Below the pieces are notes generated by a model that saw nothing but the letters and a program-made list of their open reading frames with translations, had not been told where the DNA came from and ran no database searches. A DNA stretch of 64,000 bases from contig JALJCO010001073.1 of the NCBI GenBank assembly GCA_023101725.1, forward strand, positions 62,001 through 126,000, in the 5' to 3' direction. Shown here piece after piece: positions 34,605-46,164 of the stretch (the stretch's first letter is position 1; the number at the start of each line of letters is the position of its first letter). This stretch comes from Atherinomorus stipes. Its lineage: Eukaryota; Chordata; Actinopteri; Atheriniformes; Atherinidae. A program made the position numbers and the translations under genes.

Positions 34605-35515
34605 TAAGCAATAATTACGGTTTCACACATCAAAAAGGCACAGACTGTTGTAGAAACAGATGTTAGATCAATGTTACTGGCGCCAGACCTAGGGGAACCT
34701 GGACCGATAGCAAGCGGCACACAGGCTAGAGAGCACTGTGTAGCCAGGTTACTCAATAACTGTGGATCACAGAGAGGAGACAGCTTTTAGCGTGTTGCCC
34801 AGGCCAGAGCTCGTTTAATCTGAGCTGCGCATGCCCAGAGCCTGTAGCTAAACCTCTGCTTAATCCACCATGGCACAAGGGCGCCATCTACTGTTGTGGG
34901 GTTGTAACTACATGTGAAAAATAAAAGGCAGTAGTTCACAATGATAACAAAAAATAGGGGGGGGGTTGTTGTTTCAATAAAACTTAAAGTAGTAATTTTC
35001 CAACCTACTACATCAACAGAGATGCTTTTATCAAGAAGCACAATCCAGTATTTGCAGAGCAATTTCAAAATATCTTGACTTTCTAGTTTATTATAAAATG
35101 TAATAATAAAAAAAAAAAAGTTTCCAAATTATGAAAATAAGGATGCTTCAAGGATGTATTGTGAAGACAAAACCTAATGAGGGGTATCTGTAAAGTTTGG
35201 TTAAAATTGAGGAGGATAACCCTTATTCGGAGAGCTGCAGTACAAGCTGACCTAGAGCAATCTGGAGTGATGATGCCATCTCACTGAACCAAATATACTG
35301 TAGCTCCATGAGTGAAGATTAATGACAAACTCACTATTCAAGGGCACTAAAATGTAGAGGAAATGTTTTCAAAATCTGTTTAGATAAGCCACAGACTTCC
35401 TGAGATATCGTTTAATGGACAGAGGGACCAAGTGGAGCTGTTTGGTAATGTAGAGCATAGCTTCTCATAATGCGGGACTACATTACATACTTTACGACAA
35501 GATAAATGATGTAAT
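34605..35515. other. Unclassified non-coding stretch
   Basis: I see no gene or element ends here. Confidence 0.45.
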
Positions 35516-35519
35516 TATC

Positions 35520-35755
35520 TGCCTCCAGATGTATTCTTACCTCAGTCAAGGAGGTAATGTTTTCGGTAGCATTGGTTTGTCCATCCGTCCGTCCGTCAGC
35601 AACTTTACGGAAAAAGTACTGGACGGATTGACCTGAAATGTTCACCAGCCGTGGGCCTCATCCCAAGGACGAACCCATTAGATTTTGGTGGTGATCCAGA
35701 TCACCTTCTGGATCCAGGAATTTTTTGAAGGATTCTTTATCTTTGTGAGATCGGC
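35520..35755 (+). repeat. Widespread 'aaggaggtaatgttttcggt' dispersed repeat
   Basis: The segment has the features of a repeat common in fish: a gtttgtccatccgtccgtcc run, 'tactggacggattgacctgaaatgttca' in its middle, then 'ttttggtggtgatccagatca'. The class is not settled to my knowledge. The ends were not resolved. Confidence 0.6.
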
Positions 35756-36391
35756 CATGTTGGAGAGACTGTTGATGAGGCGTGAGTGCCCCCTTGTGGC
35801 AGAAGTGTGCAGCTGTGGGACTGAGCACATGATGTCAGGCCATAGAAATGGAACTTATGAGCAGCAGTGAGCACGAGGAGAGAAGACTGTTGGACAGACT
35901 TCTAGCCAGTTGAATATGGTGAACTGTGTGCATCTGTGAAGAACTGTAAGAAGCTAGTTGTATTTCTGCCTGAACAGGATGTTTATTTAGCTTTTAATGT
36001 TATTTAGCTGATTTGCTTCTTCAAAAGTGTTCCTCCATTCACCATGTGCCATTTTATGCAATTAAGCTAGCTCAGTGGTTCTTAACCCTTTTGAGTCGCG
36101 ACCCCCAATTTGAGATGCACTGCTGTCCCCAACCCCAACTGCGCACGCACACACCCACACACACACACAGCATGATTTTGTTTTTTTTAAATGATAAGAA
36201 AAACTTTGAAATTTTACTTAAATAAAAACAATGCTGTGTTTCAAAATGGAGGGGGTCATAGCAGCCCACAGCCTTTCCCAAACTGGGCTTTCAAGATAAT
36301 TTCAGGGGGTTGTCAGATCATTATAAAACAAATAAAATAAATTTTAAACTTTATATTTTAAAGTTTAAGTCTTTACAGCCTTCAGCCTTAA

Positions 36392-37055
36392 AGGTTGAAT
36401 ATGGAATACGGACAGAACAGCGACATCACTTGTGTCTAGGTTGTAGTTGCAACGGCAGAAAAACAACTCCAGCCGCTGGGATGCCAGGCTCACTGCCGAT
36501 ACGCAAGTGAGTAACAGTCTGCAGCAGCATGTCCAACAAGTAACGCAGAGGAGTTTATCACCGACAGCTAACGTTAGCCATGTTAGCAAACAAGCTAGCT
36601 TACCGATCCAGGAGGAAAGTCGCCTTCTCTGTGTTTTACTCCGTGGAAAACGTTTATGTGGGTCCATTTAGTGAAGTCTTCACCTAAATTTACTCCAGGT
36701 TTTGCTCTTCTCAGGTCACTCCTCCTCAGAAACAGATAACAACATCTCCAGGGCTCTGAAGCAGCTGCTTCACTCGTCGTCTCCACGGTTTTTCCCTGCA
36801 CAGGCCTATGACCGAAATATTGTTTCCACACAGAGATCGCATATGGCAACCTGCAATGGCGGCGTGTATTGGCTTATAGACGTAAATAAAATGCCATTAT
36901 CGAACCCGTCAAAATTTATTTTATAATTATTTTTAGGCTAAATATAATTTTTCTGGGAAATGTTGTACTTTCATTCTGTACACCCCCAAACGACCTGTGG
37001 AGGTATTATTTTTTTAAAAATATAGCTTTTAATAAAAATGTTCCATATTCAACCT
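36392..37055. mobile_element. TTAA-flanked MITE family 1, copy 2
   Basis: TTAA lies at 36388-36391 and 37056-37059; ends AGGTTGAATATGGA. It is intact at 664 bp and is the best reference for the family. Confidence 0.93.
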
Positions 37056-37620
37056 TTAACATAAAGGTGCTTTATAAAAAAAAGTTTGATGTGATCAATG
37101 CCGGTTTACATCAGGTCTGCGATTCCAACCTCCGTGTGCTTCAGGGCACACTGTGCACGTGTCAGAGGCCCGTCTTTCTGTACGTTCGCTCTGCCATCAC
37201 AGTTATTACTACTGGTGAACAGAGCTCCTCCAGAGAGAGGGAGGCCGACATGAGAGCACAGCAGCCGCCTTCCAGCAGTCCTGCAGCGTGAGTGCCTGTT
37301 AAGGAGGAGGCAGTTGGTGATACGATGTTTGGCTTGAGGGTTAATTTGGGCGCATTCACAAAGCTTTTTTGATTCAAATCAGAGTCCGTTTGCTCAAAAA
37401 GTCCGCTTTGTTTAGGGGAGTTGTGATACGCAAACAGACTCTGATCCAGAACAAACAACCGGACTCGGTCCGCATGCAAACGCAGGTCTCTCTCTGATTC
37501 AAGTGAACCAAAGACAGGAAGTGGACTACAAATTGCATTGGCATTGTGGGTCAAATGCTGGACAATGTGGGTAAACGCTAAGACAACAAATACACGTGTG
37601 GGACTGCAGTACTTATAAAG

Positions 37621-37912
37621 ATGGCTCGTGGTCAGACGTGGAGTTACGAGGAAGTGAAAGCTTTTTTTTTTTTAAAGGATTTTTGGGCACTAGTGGCCTT
37701 TATATGACAGTGTATAGTGACAGGAAAGGGGCGGAGAGAGTGGAGAGTGACATGCAGCAAAGGGACCTGGAACGGGAATCGAACCAGGGCCGACTGCGCT
37801 GAGGAACTGTAGCCTCTGTTCATGGGGCGGCTGCTCAACCAATTGAGCTAATCACCGCCCCGAAGTGAAAGCTTTAATCGATATTTGATTTGATGAAAGC
37901 ATATCCAGCTCC
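37621..37912 (+). pseudogene. Myb/SANT-like protein fragment of a Harbinger-type element, split by a SINE
   Basis: The ATG at 37621 opens MARGQTWSYEEVKA, the start of a Myb/SANT-like DNA-binding domain of the kind that partners PIF/Harbinger transposases. The SINE at 37665-37861 interrupts it. After the SINE and its duplicated target, the frame continues LIDI, a stop in place of the conserved Trp, then FDESISS. The related copy at 47047 (minus strand) reads LIDIWSDESIS, which confirms the change. In this family the Myb-like protein helps bring the transposase to the ends; this copy is non-functional. Confidence 0.75.
37665..37861 (-). mobile_element. tRNA-derived SINE with 14-bp target duplication
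   Basis: Read on the minus strand from 37861, it starts with a tRNA-like head: A-box ATTAGCTCAATTGG and B-box GGTTCGATTCC. It then has the body 'tttgctgcatgtcactctcc' and ends in a poly-A tail (T-run at 37665-37674 on this strand). GAAGTGAAAGCTTT is duplicated at 37651-37664 and 37862-37875. The copy is nearly full length and looks fairly recent. Confidence 0.95.
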
Positions 37913-38711
37913 TCGTACAAAAATAATGTCGCTTTGTGAAGGGAACAGAGGTTGTGAGAACCTTGTACGTGCGTCTTGTCCTCACCTACAGTGAAACCGA
38001 AAACAGTGCCAGCTGAGATTCTCACTCTTGGCCTGTTTGGCTCGTTTGGCAAAAGTGCAACGTGAGTGCGATCTCGGTCCGGAAGACCACCCTCGCCACC
38101 AACCGAACCGAGTCCCCAAACGGACCGAGACTCGCAGACTATGCTTTCTGAATGCCCCCCTTAGTCTCCCACAAAAACTGAGTACAGTTAAAAAGACCAG
38201 TAAGGCTGAAGCTTCTCGGTCCAAGTGGACCATGAGACTTGGCCCCGGGACCATTTACCGGGTTTCAGTACCCATGCCTACAGGGACCTGTCATCATTTC
38301 AAATTTACTTTTATAATGTTCAAGTAGCCTAATGTTTAAGTTTAAGTTCTACAATTTCAGACTGTCTGTGAATGCTTCCTACAGCCGCCACTCCTGCTGA
38401 CAGCAGACTGGGGAGAAAAAATAAAAAGGTTTCTTTGCTCTGAAGATGTGTGAATGACAGGTCAGACATGAGATAGTGGACAGGTTCGTTGTTGTTGTTC
38501 TGGTGTAGCATAGTTACAGCTGACAGTAACTGGTTTTGAGTAATGGAATGGCTATTTGAAACCCGTTAGTCATCCTTCCTTATGTCCGGTCATAAAGCTA
38601 CATTAATTTTGCGCATTTACATTTTTCCAAAATGATTTGGTGACCCCCAGAAATCATTTTGCGACCCCAGTTGCGGTCGGGACTCCAAGGTTGAGAATGG
38701 CTAAGCTAGCT

Positions 38712-39400
38712 GACCTGTTACATGCCAGTTACTTTAACTGTTAGCCTTGAACACATATGCATGTTTAGTCCTAACTGTAAGGGATTTATTAGTAGTAATT
38801 AATACCTTGAATGTGTTTCTGTGTTTATAGACCACACTCACTTCTATCCAGGCCATCTAGCCCTGGAGTTCCTCACCTGTAAACCTGTCGTTTGTTGCAT
38901 TACTGTGGTGTTGTGATTAAGAGTGACCAGTAAAGACAGTTAACTCTACATGCGAGTCCTGTGTGTTCTGACCAACACCCCATGGTGAACATTAAACCTC
39001 CTTACCAACGCCTAAACAGTCTTACATGAACATCACCCTAATAGGCCAAAGTTTTGGAATTTTTCCATATAACTCCATAAAAATGGCCCGAGTGTTTGGT
39101 AAAAAATTAGTAGAAAGGATCTCGATGAGTTCTATAATGTTTCGAAAGTTGCTCTGGATCCAGAGAAAATTTCGGATACTATGATCCAGAACACACAAAA
39201 ATAAGGGAGGTGTTTCTTGATGTAACAACAGTCTAAAGAACACATCCGGCAGCACAAAAGTATAGACAGTTTCAGACCAACTAATGATCTGAATTGAATT
39301 AAATTGAATTCACCAGGCTAATCGGACTGTTACGTCAGTGTTGTGTGATTTGGTTAAAAATCTGAAAATTGCCACTGGGTTACTTCTTTTCTAACCCGAA
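38712..39400. other. Unclassified non-coding stretch, possibly part of a Harbinger element
   Basis: I see no recognisable coding sequence. It lies downstream (in transcription order) of the HARBI1-like pseudogene at 39408-39959, so the remaining transposase would be expected here but is not readable. Confidence 0.35.
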
Positions 39401-39407
39401 TATTTGG

Positions 39408-39959
39408 TCATGTAAACTTGTGTAAGGATATCTCCCTCAAAAGGAACATTAAATTGTGCGCGCATGTTCTGTTCACAAGAACTCTTGATTTTTTGAATAG
39501 CCTACTGGCTGTACCTGTATTAGCGATCAGACAGTACTCTGCACAGCTTGCTGGTCTACAGTATAGCACTATGGCAACACACATCCTAAGAGGAACTGGA
39601 GTGTAAACAGTTACTTTGCAGGGCTCCATTACTCTCTCCATCATCTGGCAAAGTTTGGTAAAGAATTGGTGTGACACAGGAAAATTTTCATGCCAGTCAA
39701 CATCAGTGAACTTCATCATTACAACCCATTCCTACCAGTCCTGACTGTGCACCTTCATCCAAAGTGCCCAGGGGCTCTGGTGGAAACGGGAAGCATGGAT
39801 GTGTATGGCACACAGTCCCAGCTTTCCCGTTTCCACTAAACATTCTCTCTTTCTATTAATGAGGACCACAATGCACAGTTGTGTCAAGTAATACTTGAGG
39901 GTCAGTATCAGCAGCAAAGCACAAGCAAAGGCAACTCCTATCGGCTCTGGATTGTTCAT
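39408..39959 (-). pseudogene. PIF/Harbinger transposase (HARBI1-like) N-terminal fragment
   Basis: One minus-strand frame runs from Met at 39959 (MNNPEPIGVAFACALLLIL) to 39408 with a single TAG stop at 39732-39734. After the stop it reads EWVVMMKFTDVDWHENFPVS, QFFTKLCQMMERVMEPC, then YTPVPLRMCVAIVLYCRPAS and AEYCLIANTGTA. This is the N-terminal layout of HARBI1-like nucleases: a 'W..NFR.S...F..LC' segment, the pro-rich 'PVPL..RVAIALY.L' helix and the HTH-like 'Y..IA..FG.G.ST' region. Sequence similarity fades after residue ~165, probably through a frameshift. No catalytic DDE residues are present, so it is a dead fragment. Confidence 0.75.
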
Positions 39960-40154
39960 TATTCACTATTATCATGACGTTCTTCCTGCGTCAGGATTTT
40001 GGTTGGGGTATTCCAATTGATTGCAATTATCATGTATACAAGAGAAACTCTGCTCATGCCTGTAAACAGGCTATTTCTAATCTTTCAGAAACCAGAATAT
40101 TGACCCTAACCCAAATTTTGATGGCATGTAAAACACAGTCATTCATACAACAAG

Positions 40155-40375
40155 CTAGGGCTGGGCGGTATGGCAAATTTTTCATATCACGTTTTTTTTA
40201 GCGCCACAGTCTGGTCGCATGTGCTGAAAAGCAGTGATGTTTTCTAATAACTCATCTATGCAGCTGTGCCTGTTTCTGTTACATAGATCATCTTGAAGAA
40301 CGCTTTGGTCAATAAAACATGGCAAAAAATGTCAAAAACGTGTCATCAGCACTTTAAGTGATTCCCTTCCATTCT
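40155..40375. repeat. Single hAT-like end (TAGGGCTGGGCGGTATGG)
   Basis: The terminus is the same style as 23685 and 25908, but only one end is recognisable. Confidence 0.5.
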
Positions 40376-40379
40376 TACT

Positions 40380-41010
40380 GCCACACCAACAACTTGAGTT
40401 TACTGGTTAAAGGTAAAGGTTATCGAAGAAAAGAAGAGGTCAGGATCTGAAGGTTTTCTGACTGGATCATCTGCAGTTTCATGACTGATATGAAGGCGTG
40501 GAGGAGACTTGGGATGAAGGTAACATCTCATGATAGCAGAGACCCAGGCCACTTTAGGACCCCACCTGGAGAGGGAGAAGTACTGGAGGGGGAGGCAGAT
40601 GAAGAGGTCAGTATACAGATTAAATGAGGGTTGAGGAGGATGAGGGAGGATCAACGGGATGATCAATGAACTGGTGGAGTAGAGGAGGGCTGAATAGATA
40701 AAGGGGATGACAGAGCAAGAATGGGGAGGATGGGCTCAAAAAAATTAGGCAGTTTTCGATGAGTGAAGCAGGTATAAGAGTCACCATGTAATCAGAATTG
40801 TGGTTGAGATGTGGCCTTGCACACAAAGCTAAGTTTGTATTTTCTTTTTTTCTTCCCTCACTTACTCCAGTGAAGTCTCTTGTATTTCTTTGCTGAATCA
40901 GCCATTGTGCATGTTCAAAACATGTGTTGATATCTAGCTGCTAGTGTGTGACATAATTCCTTAAAGGAAAATGCAGTCATCATGTGATGCTCCAGGTTGG
41001 GCAAAATAAG
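40380..41010. other. Unclassified purine-rich stretch
   Basis: The segment 40560-40740 is rich in GGA/GAG units. No gene is seen. Confidence 0.4.
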
Positions 41011-41014
41011 TTAA

Positions 41015-41125
41015 GTGTGGTTTCTCAGCCTCAGGACGCTGCGGGACATTGATGGCTGCAGGATCGTATAAAACAAATGTTGTCAGAGTTTGAAGGTCAG
41101 AAACATGTGGTATTTCTTTAAAGAC
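41015..41125. repeat. Dispersed repeat pair member (with 31245-31370)
   Basis: It shares 'gtgtggtttctcagc', 'gaaggtcagaaa' and the spacing between them with 31245-31370. Confidence 0.55.
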
Positions 41126-41156
41126 TATGAAAACAGAATCAATGGTTCCTCTAAAA

Positions 41157-41392
41157 CAGGGGTGGGCAACTCCAGTCTTCGAGGACCGGTATCTTGCAGA
41201 TAATAGGAGTTTCCCTGCTGCAACACACCTGGCTTTGATTCAAACTAAATAGGAAGCCTTGCACAGAGCTTGATGTCAGGCTCTGTGCAAAGCGACTAAT
41301 TACCCATTGATGTGAGTCAGGTGTGTTGCCACAGGGAAACTCCTAACATCTGCTGGATACCGGCCCTTGAGGACCTGAGTTCCCTGCACCTG
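41157..41392. mobile_element. hAT MITE with perfect 8-bp target duplication
   Basis: CTCTAAAA lies at 41149-41156 and 41393-41400. The ends CAGGGGTGGGCAACTCC and (reversed) CAGGTGCAGGGAACTCA are inverted. Length 236 bp. Confidence 0.95.
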
Positions 41393-41544
41393 CTCTAAAA
41401 AGTCAAATTCAGGCAGACATCCAATTCTGGTCCTTTAGGGCCACGGTCCTTCAAGTTTTTAGATGTTTCCTTCTTCTCCACCAGGCTGTCAAGAACTTGG
41501 CAACCTATTCAGAGGATCTGTTTAACTTTAATCAGGTGTGCTGG

Positions 41545-42149
41545 AGGCCCATTTATGCTCCCTTACGTACATAAATGGCGATGTCCGTTTCATGCGTCAA
41601 AGTCTTCATACTTGCATCTTCCGCATTCCCATGGTTCATAAGTCAGTTTGTCCACTAAGAGGCAGTGCTAGTTAATATCATAGTCCTAGTTAATTTCCCT
41701 GTTTTATGTCACCGTTACACCGCTTGGCATCAGTAATGTAGAAATGAGTGTATTTTCGGACACACTCACACAGCCTCTCCTCAGCACCAGCCATGTCTAC
41801 AGATGCTCTTCTCTGTTTGTTTGGTGTCTTCTCTTTTTTTTTTTTTTGTTTTGTTTGGTGTCTTCTTTCTCTGATGCTTTTGGCTATTTGGCCCCAGTGG
41901 TTTTTGTGTTTTTGTTCCGGTTCCTGTTCTTCTTCTCTGGTTTGCTCCTTTTGCTGGCTGCATATCAGCTACACAGCTCTACACTGACCCAGCAGTTTCC
42001 AGTGGTATTGCTCTGTCTTCTGCATTGAGTGAGGGACGAACAAGCCCCTCAAACGCATCAAATTATGTGCGTAACCTACGCCGACTATGGACAAAACTGT
42101 CCATCCGTCTGCGTATCTGTCTTCTGTCATCTTCGAGCATAAATGGGCC
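41545..42149. mobile_element. MITE with AGGCCCATTTATGCTC ends
   Basis: The left AGGCCCATTTATGCTC and right GAGCATAAATGGGCCT are perfectly inverted. A partial relative lies at 30535-31050. ORFs inside (for example 41744-42028) are T-rich shadows. Confidence 0.85.
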
Positions 42150-42153
42150 TTAA

Positions 42154-42905
42154 AGGGGAACCTCAGTAACTTTTTTACCCCAATAAATGCTTTTCGGAAT
42201 CCCCGTGGGGCTAAACAAAGTGTTTACGGAGCGATTCAATGTTTACCCCCCTCCCGCCGGGGCCTCTGGCCTGCAAGCAGCTCTATACAACTTTGCCTGC
42301 GCCAACCCGAGCAGAACTTGTGACAACAGAAACCGCTGTACGGTACTCAGGTCCCCTATCTACCGAGCTGCTTCCAGCTCTGATTTTAACCAGATTACCA
42401 GCACTAATTCAAAGAAAACATTTCTTTACCTTCACACCACCTAAACACGGCTCCTGGCTCTATAACCAACTCTTTGCTGGACCAGAGTGATTCACGTAGC
42501 TTGCGCTGCCTGGGCGCCGGGTGAAGCATCACTGCTTCAGGCTCAATAATCACTTGTCACGTCCGCAAAAAGTAAATAAAAGTTCGTATTCTTACCTGCT
42601 ACTCGCCAACACCAGAGAAAAATATAATCCACGGCATATTTACCCGCAAATCGCGGGTAAAACATCCCGTTTCAGAAAATACAGGACTTTGCTTTGAGCA
42701 GAGGGAGATGCTGTGCTGCTACCAACGCAGCAAAGTAGCATCAACAAGCTAGTAAACGCTTAGAAATATATCCAGGGATCAAAATAGAGGAAAGACGGGT
42801 AGAGAAGCCGTCTGTGTGCTGTGGGGGTGTAGGGGGGGTTGAACTTTTAGACAGTGAAAGGACGCCACTAGGGGGAGCCCCGAGCTGAAGTTACTGAGTT
42901 TTGCT
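42154..42905. mobile_element. TTAA-flanked MITE (AGGGGAACCTCAGTAAC end)
   Basis: TTAA lies at 42150-42153 and 42906-42909. The left AGGGGAACCTCAGTAACTT pairs with the reversed right end AGCAAAACTCAGTAACTT. Confidence 0.88.
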
Positions 42906-43104
42906 TTAAGACTTGCAGCACAGTGACCCTTGATGACTGACACTGGACATCCCTACATTACTTTCTTTTGGGGTTCCCTCCAGAAACAGTTTTAGGAAGG
43001 CAATGCCTCCTTGATTGAGTGATTAAGCCCCCTAAGATCATTAGCAAACTCGTGTGACAGTGTGGGGTCCCGTCACTATGCCTCTCATTGATCACATGCC
43101 CTGG

Positions 43105-43205
43105 CTACTTGGCCACAGTGAAATCCTTTTGGCTGACTGGTAAGCGCACATGACTCGCACCCAGGAGTCTGGGGATCAAATCCCACCCAGGCCCTACTTG
43201 CCTAC
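43105..43205 (+). mobile_element. tRNA-derived SINE head
   Basis: A-box TGGCTGACTGG (43131-43141) and B-box GGGGATCAAATCCC lie at tRNA-like spacing. The segment differs from the SINE at 37665-37861. The 3' part is not defined. Confidence 0.5.
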
Positions 43206-43267
43206 CTTGCCACACTTGCATACTCTGTTGATATAGCCTACTTCGCAAAGTATGAGCACGCAATTCA

Positions 43268-43828
43268 GGGGCCGTTCACACGAGGACAATTGCAGGTAAA
43301 AACGGAAAAATATTTCATCAGAAGTGCATTTCATTCACACGGCAAGGTTGAAGACGTAAAAATCTGAAGACTTATTCCAAAGTGGAATTCCTGAGGACGC
43401 AAAGCTGTTGCGCCCTCGTCTGCACGGTCCAAAACGCAGAAATGATGGTGGACCCACAGACCTGCTGACGTCATGCTCACGTTGCATGCGCGTGACGTCA
43501 CAGGAAAAACAACAATGTCGTTTGAAGAAGTAATTCTACCTCCTCATCTGTCCACACAAAGTTCCTTCTAGCCACCGCCATAGTTGTTTTGATTTTGAAG
43601 CAAACAGAGATGAACGATTGTACGCATGCGCGCGGACATGATGGAGTTCTGTCACAGCACCATCTAAAGGCCTGACGTGCATATCCAATCAAATTCCATA
43701 CACACTTGCGTCCTCGTATGCACGCAGATTTCTTCATGACGGTGCCCGTGTGAAAGCGGATAAAAAAAGTTGAAGACGAGATGCCACTTTTGCGTCTTCT
43801 CGTCTGATCATCGCCGTGTGAACGTAGC
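43268..43828 (-). mobile_element. Harbinger-like non-autonomous element (CGTTCACACG ends)
   Basis: The left 'ggccgttcacacgaggac' and the reversed right 'gctacgttcacacggcgat' are inverted. The element keeps the beginning of a Myb/SANT-like ORF on the minus strand. The target duplication was not resolved. Confidence 0.7.
43500..43582 (-). pseudogene. Myb/SANT-like ORF start in a Harbinger-like element
   Basis: From an ATG at 43582, the minus strand reads MAVARRNFVWTDEEVELLLQ and then ends shortly after. The WTDEEVE.LL pattern is the first helix of Myb/SANT-like domains in Harbinger-associated proteins. The rest of the gene is missing, so it is a deletion derivative. It shares only the domain type, not detailed sequence, with the fragments at 37621 and 47047. 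Confidence 0.6.
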
Positions 43829-43839
43829 GTAAAACACAT

Positions 43840-45585
43840 TATTTGGCACTAGAGATTAGACTGCGTGTGTGGTTAGTTTTGTTTCATCTTGTTTAAGAAT
43901 GGAATCTATTTTCTGAAGTAAAAACATGTTTAGGAAACTCTCATATTTCCCCCTACGTAGGAATTACTTTCAAATGATTAAAATAAATTTTACCGTGAGA
44001 ACAAATATTGAGGTCCACAGTCTTTATCCAATATGTGGATAAATCCACATATTGGTCTATCAGCACTTGTTACTACACTGTGGTGGTACAAATGGTGTTT
44101 GCAGAAGTAAGTAAAGAAGAACAGGTACAGCAACCATTTCCGTCTTGTCAGATTCAGTTAAGGTTTGCATTTCTGTTAGTTAAAAGTAGGAGTGTTTGTT
44201 TCAAGATGGGGATTCATCAAACCACAAACAAATCGGCTACTAAACAGCAGCTTGCATGTGAGGAATAAATTTGTGTGGATTGTGGTTTGAGACCATCATA
44301 TTTTCCCCCCTGCCGATGCAAAACCAATCAAACTGAGCTGACGGGAAATCCAGCCGTTCAGAGATGTTTTTATCCTCAGATGGTAATGAAGCTCCACTGT
44401 GGGAAAGAGACCTGAAATGCAAGTGCTTGGGTTTGGAAGCTCTTGATGTTTTTGCACAACTAATATGAACACACAGACAAACAAAACCACCAAATAACAG
44501 ATGGTTTGGGTTTAGAATCAGAAGCAAGCCAAGCACTATTCCTCAAGAATAACTATCATTAAAAACAGTACTTAATAAAAAGCATGAGTTTCCTGTCAGC
44601 ATGATCGGTCCTGGATTTAGAGGTGAGATTAAATAAAAGATAAGCAGTCTGTTTAAACTGTCAAGCTAAATTTAAAGCGGTCTGGAAATCCAGCTGTGTT
44701 GCTGTTTGTCTGGCCTACGTTTGCTGTGATGTTTATGATCAAGAATCTGTTGGAAAGTCAGCAGCACCTCTATTTAATTTAAGATGATGAGTTTTGGTCT
44801 GGACTGGGTTCTGATGAGCTTGTTTGGGGTCTGTTTGTCCTGACTGCAAGGAGCACCGCACGCTTGTGGTGGGCTCGGCTTCCCTGTGGGAAGACTTTTA
44901 TGTCTTGTCTTCTGGTTCCAGGGTAATGGCACTAAGCATTTAGATCAGGATCTGTAATTGGCTTCATGCACGAGACTGCTCTGATTTTACTGCTTTCTAA
45001 GCGGCATAACTAAAATTTTCACAAAGCAAACACGCAAGTCAGCTCCCAGATGCCACGGGCTGGCTTTGTTTCTGAACTATAGATATTAAAAAGCTAAAAA
45101 CAAACATTCAAATGTGTAGCTAAAGTCTACTAAACTAAATGATGGCATAAAATAAAAACTTGCGTTTGAATTTCACTCCATTCTCTAAATGCTGAAATAT
45201 TAACTTTTGACTTGTATGTTCTGACACAGGATTACATCAATGCCATCCTTAAAGTTTTATACAGATGTAAAAATACATGTTTCTCTCTCATTGGAAAGAC
45301 TCTTTTCATCTGTATTTGCACAAAGTTTCTGCACACACTGAAGTTTTCACAGCATATTTGTGTGCAGGTGGTCTGTGCAAAGTTCTAGAGTAATTTTTTT
45401 TCATAATTCCACAAATACAGAAATGTGTGTTGTGATTAATAAAAATGTGCAAAAATAAATAGAAATGTATGCATCAGACAAGTATAGTTAAATACTACAG
45501 GCTTGAAAGTAAATACAGTATTTAGATTGACCACCTTTATCCTCCAACACAGTTGGAACCCTCCCAGACAGACTTTCTTGTAATT
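43840..45585. other. Unclassified non-coding stretch
   Basis: I see no gene or clear element here. Confidence 0.45.
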
Positions 45586-45593
45586 TCTCATAG

Positions 45594-45805
45594 GCCCCGC
45601 TACATGATGTTTTTTAATTCGTAATTAATTATTTGGAATTAAATGATTCAGAATTAAATTATTCTCCTTCATGTTTACATGGAAATAATGATTCCGAATT
45701 AAGGTTTACATGGAAAACACGTTTATCTAATTCCGCTTTAGATCTGAGGTGGGGAGGGGTTCTGATTGGACAGGAGGCAGGCGTGAACAGTAGATGGATC
45801 ATCTT
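45594..45805. repeat. MITE fragment (ggccccgctacatgatg)
   Basis: A 'ggccccgctacatga' start is followed by repeated 'gaattaaat' and 'tttacatggaaa' units, a known style of fish MITE. The second end is not defined. Confidence 0.45.
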
Positions 45806-46164
45806 AAAGTCATGATGCATCTCTCAGGCCATGGTCAGATATCCAAGCACGAAGGGCGCATTCACAAAGCATAGACCGCTAGTCTTGGTCCGATGAGGAT
45901 TGGGAGTGCGGGTGGTCTTCCAGACCGAGATTGCGTTCACCTTGCACCATAGCCAAACGAGCCAACCCTTTTGAATAATGTTCCCAATCTCTCTAGAGGT
46001 GGCGCTGCATTTGGATTCACTGGAGGCGAGGACAAGACATACAACGAACAAGAAAGTTCACACAATTTCCATTTCCTCCACATGCACGCACGACGTACAG
46101 CATTAGTTTTGTGCATAATTACGAGGAGCTGGGATATGCTTTCATCAGACCAAATATCAATTAA

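Larger units (their letters stand above)
37348..38159. mobile_element. Harbinger-like element (GGGCGCATTCACAAAGC ends), copy 1
   Basis: The left end GGGCGCATTCACAAAGC pairs with the right end, reversed as GGGGGCATTCAGAAAGC. It is related to 45854-47447. It keeps a Myb/SANT-like ORF start at 37621. The target duplication is not clear. Confidence 0.7.
36073..38703. mobile_element. hAT element with 8-bp duplication, host of three nested elements
   Basis: AGCTAGCT lies at 36065-36072 and 38704-38711. The ends CAGTGGTTCTTAACC and (reversed) TAGCCATTCTCAACC are a typical hAT-type pair, followed by gagtcgcgacccc and, at the right, 'gcgaccccagttgcgg'. Nested inside are a TTAA MITE (36392-37055) and a Harbinger-like element (37348-38159), the latter itself hit by a SINE (37665-37861). 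No hAT transposase is seen. Confidence 0.85.
41405..42965. mobile_element. hAT-like MITE interrupted by two other MITEs
   Basis: The left half ('ctggtcctttagggccacgg' through 'aatcaggtgtgctgga', 41427-41544) and right half ('cttgcagcacagtgaccctt', from 42911) belong to the same repeat type as 41157-41392. Between them lie 41545-42149 and 42154-42905. Confidence 0.65.

Noticed and set aside
37669..37861. A tRNA gene
   Set aside because: The A and B boxes belong to a SINE: the tRNA fold is degenerate and it has a body, a poly-A tail and a target duplication.
41744..42028. 94-codon Phe/Leu-rich ORF resembling a membrane protein
   Set aside because: It is created by a T-rich part of a MITE.
43131..43190. 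A second tRNA gene
   Set aside because: The boxes are present, but the acceptor and anticodon stems do not pair properly; it is SINE-like.
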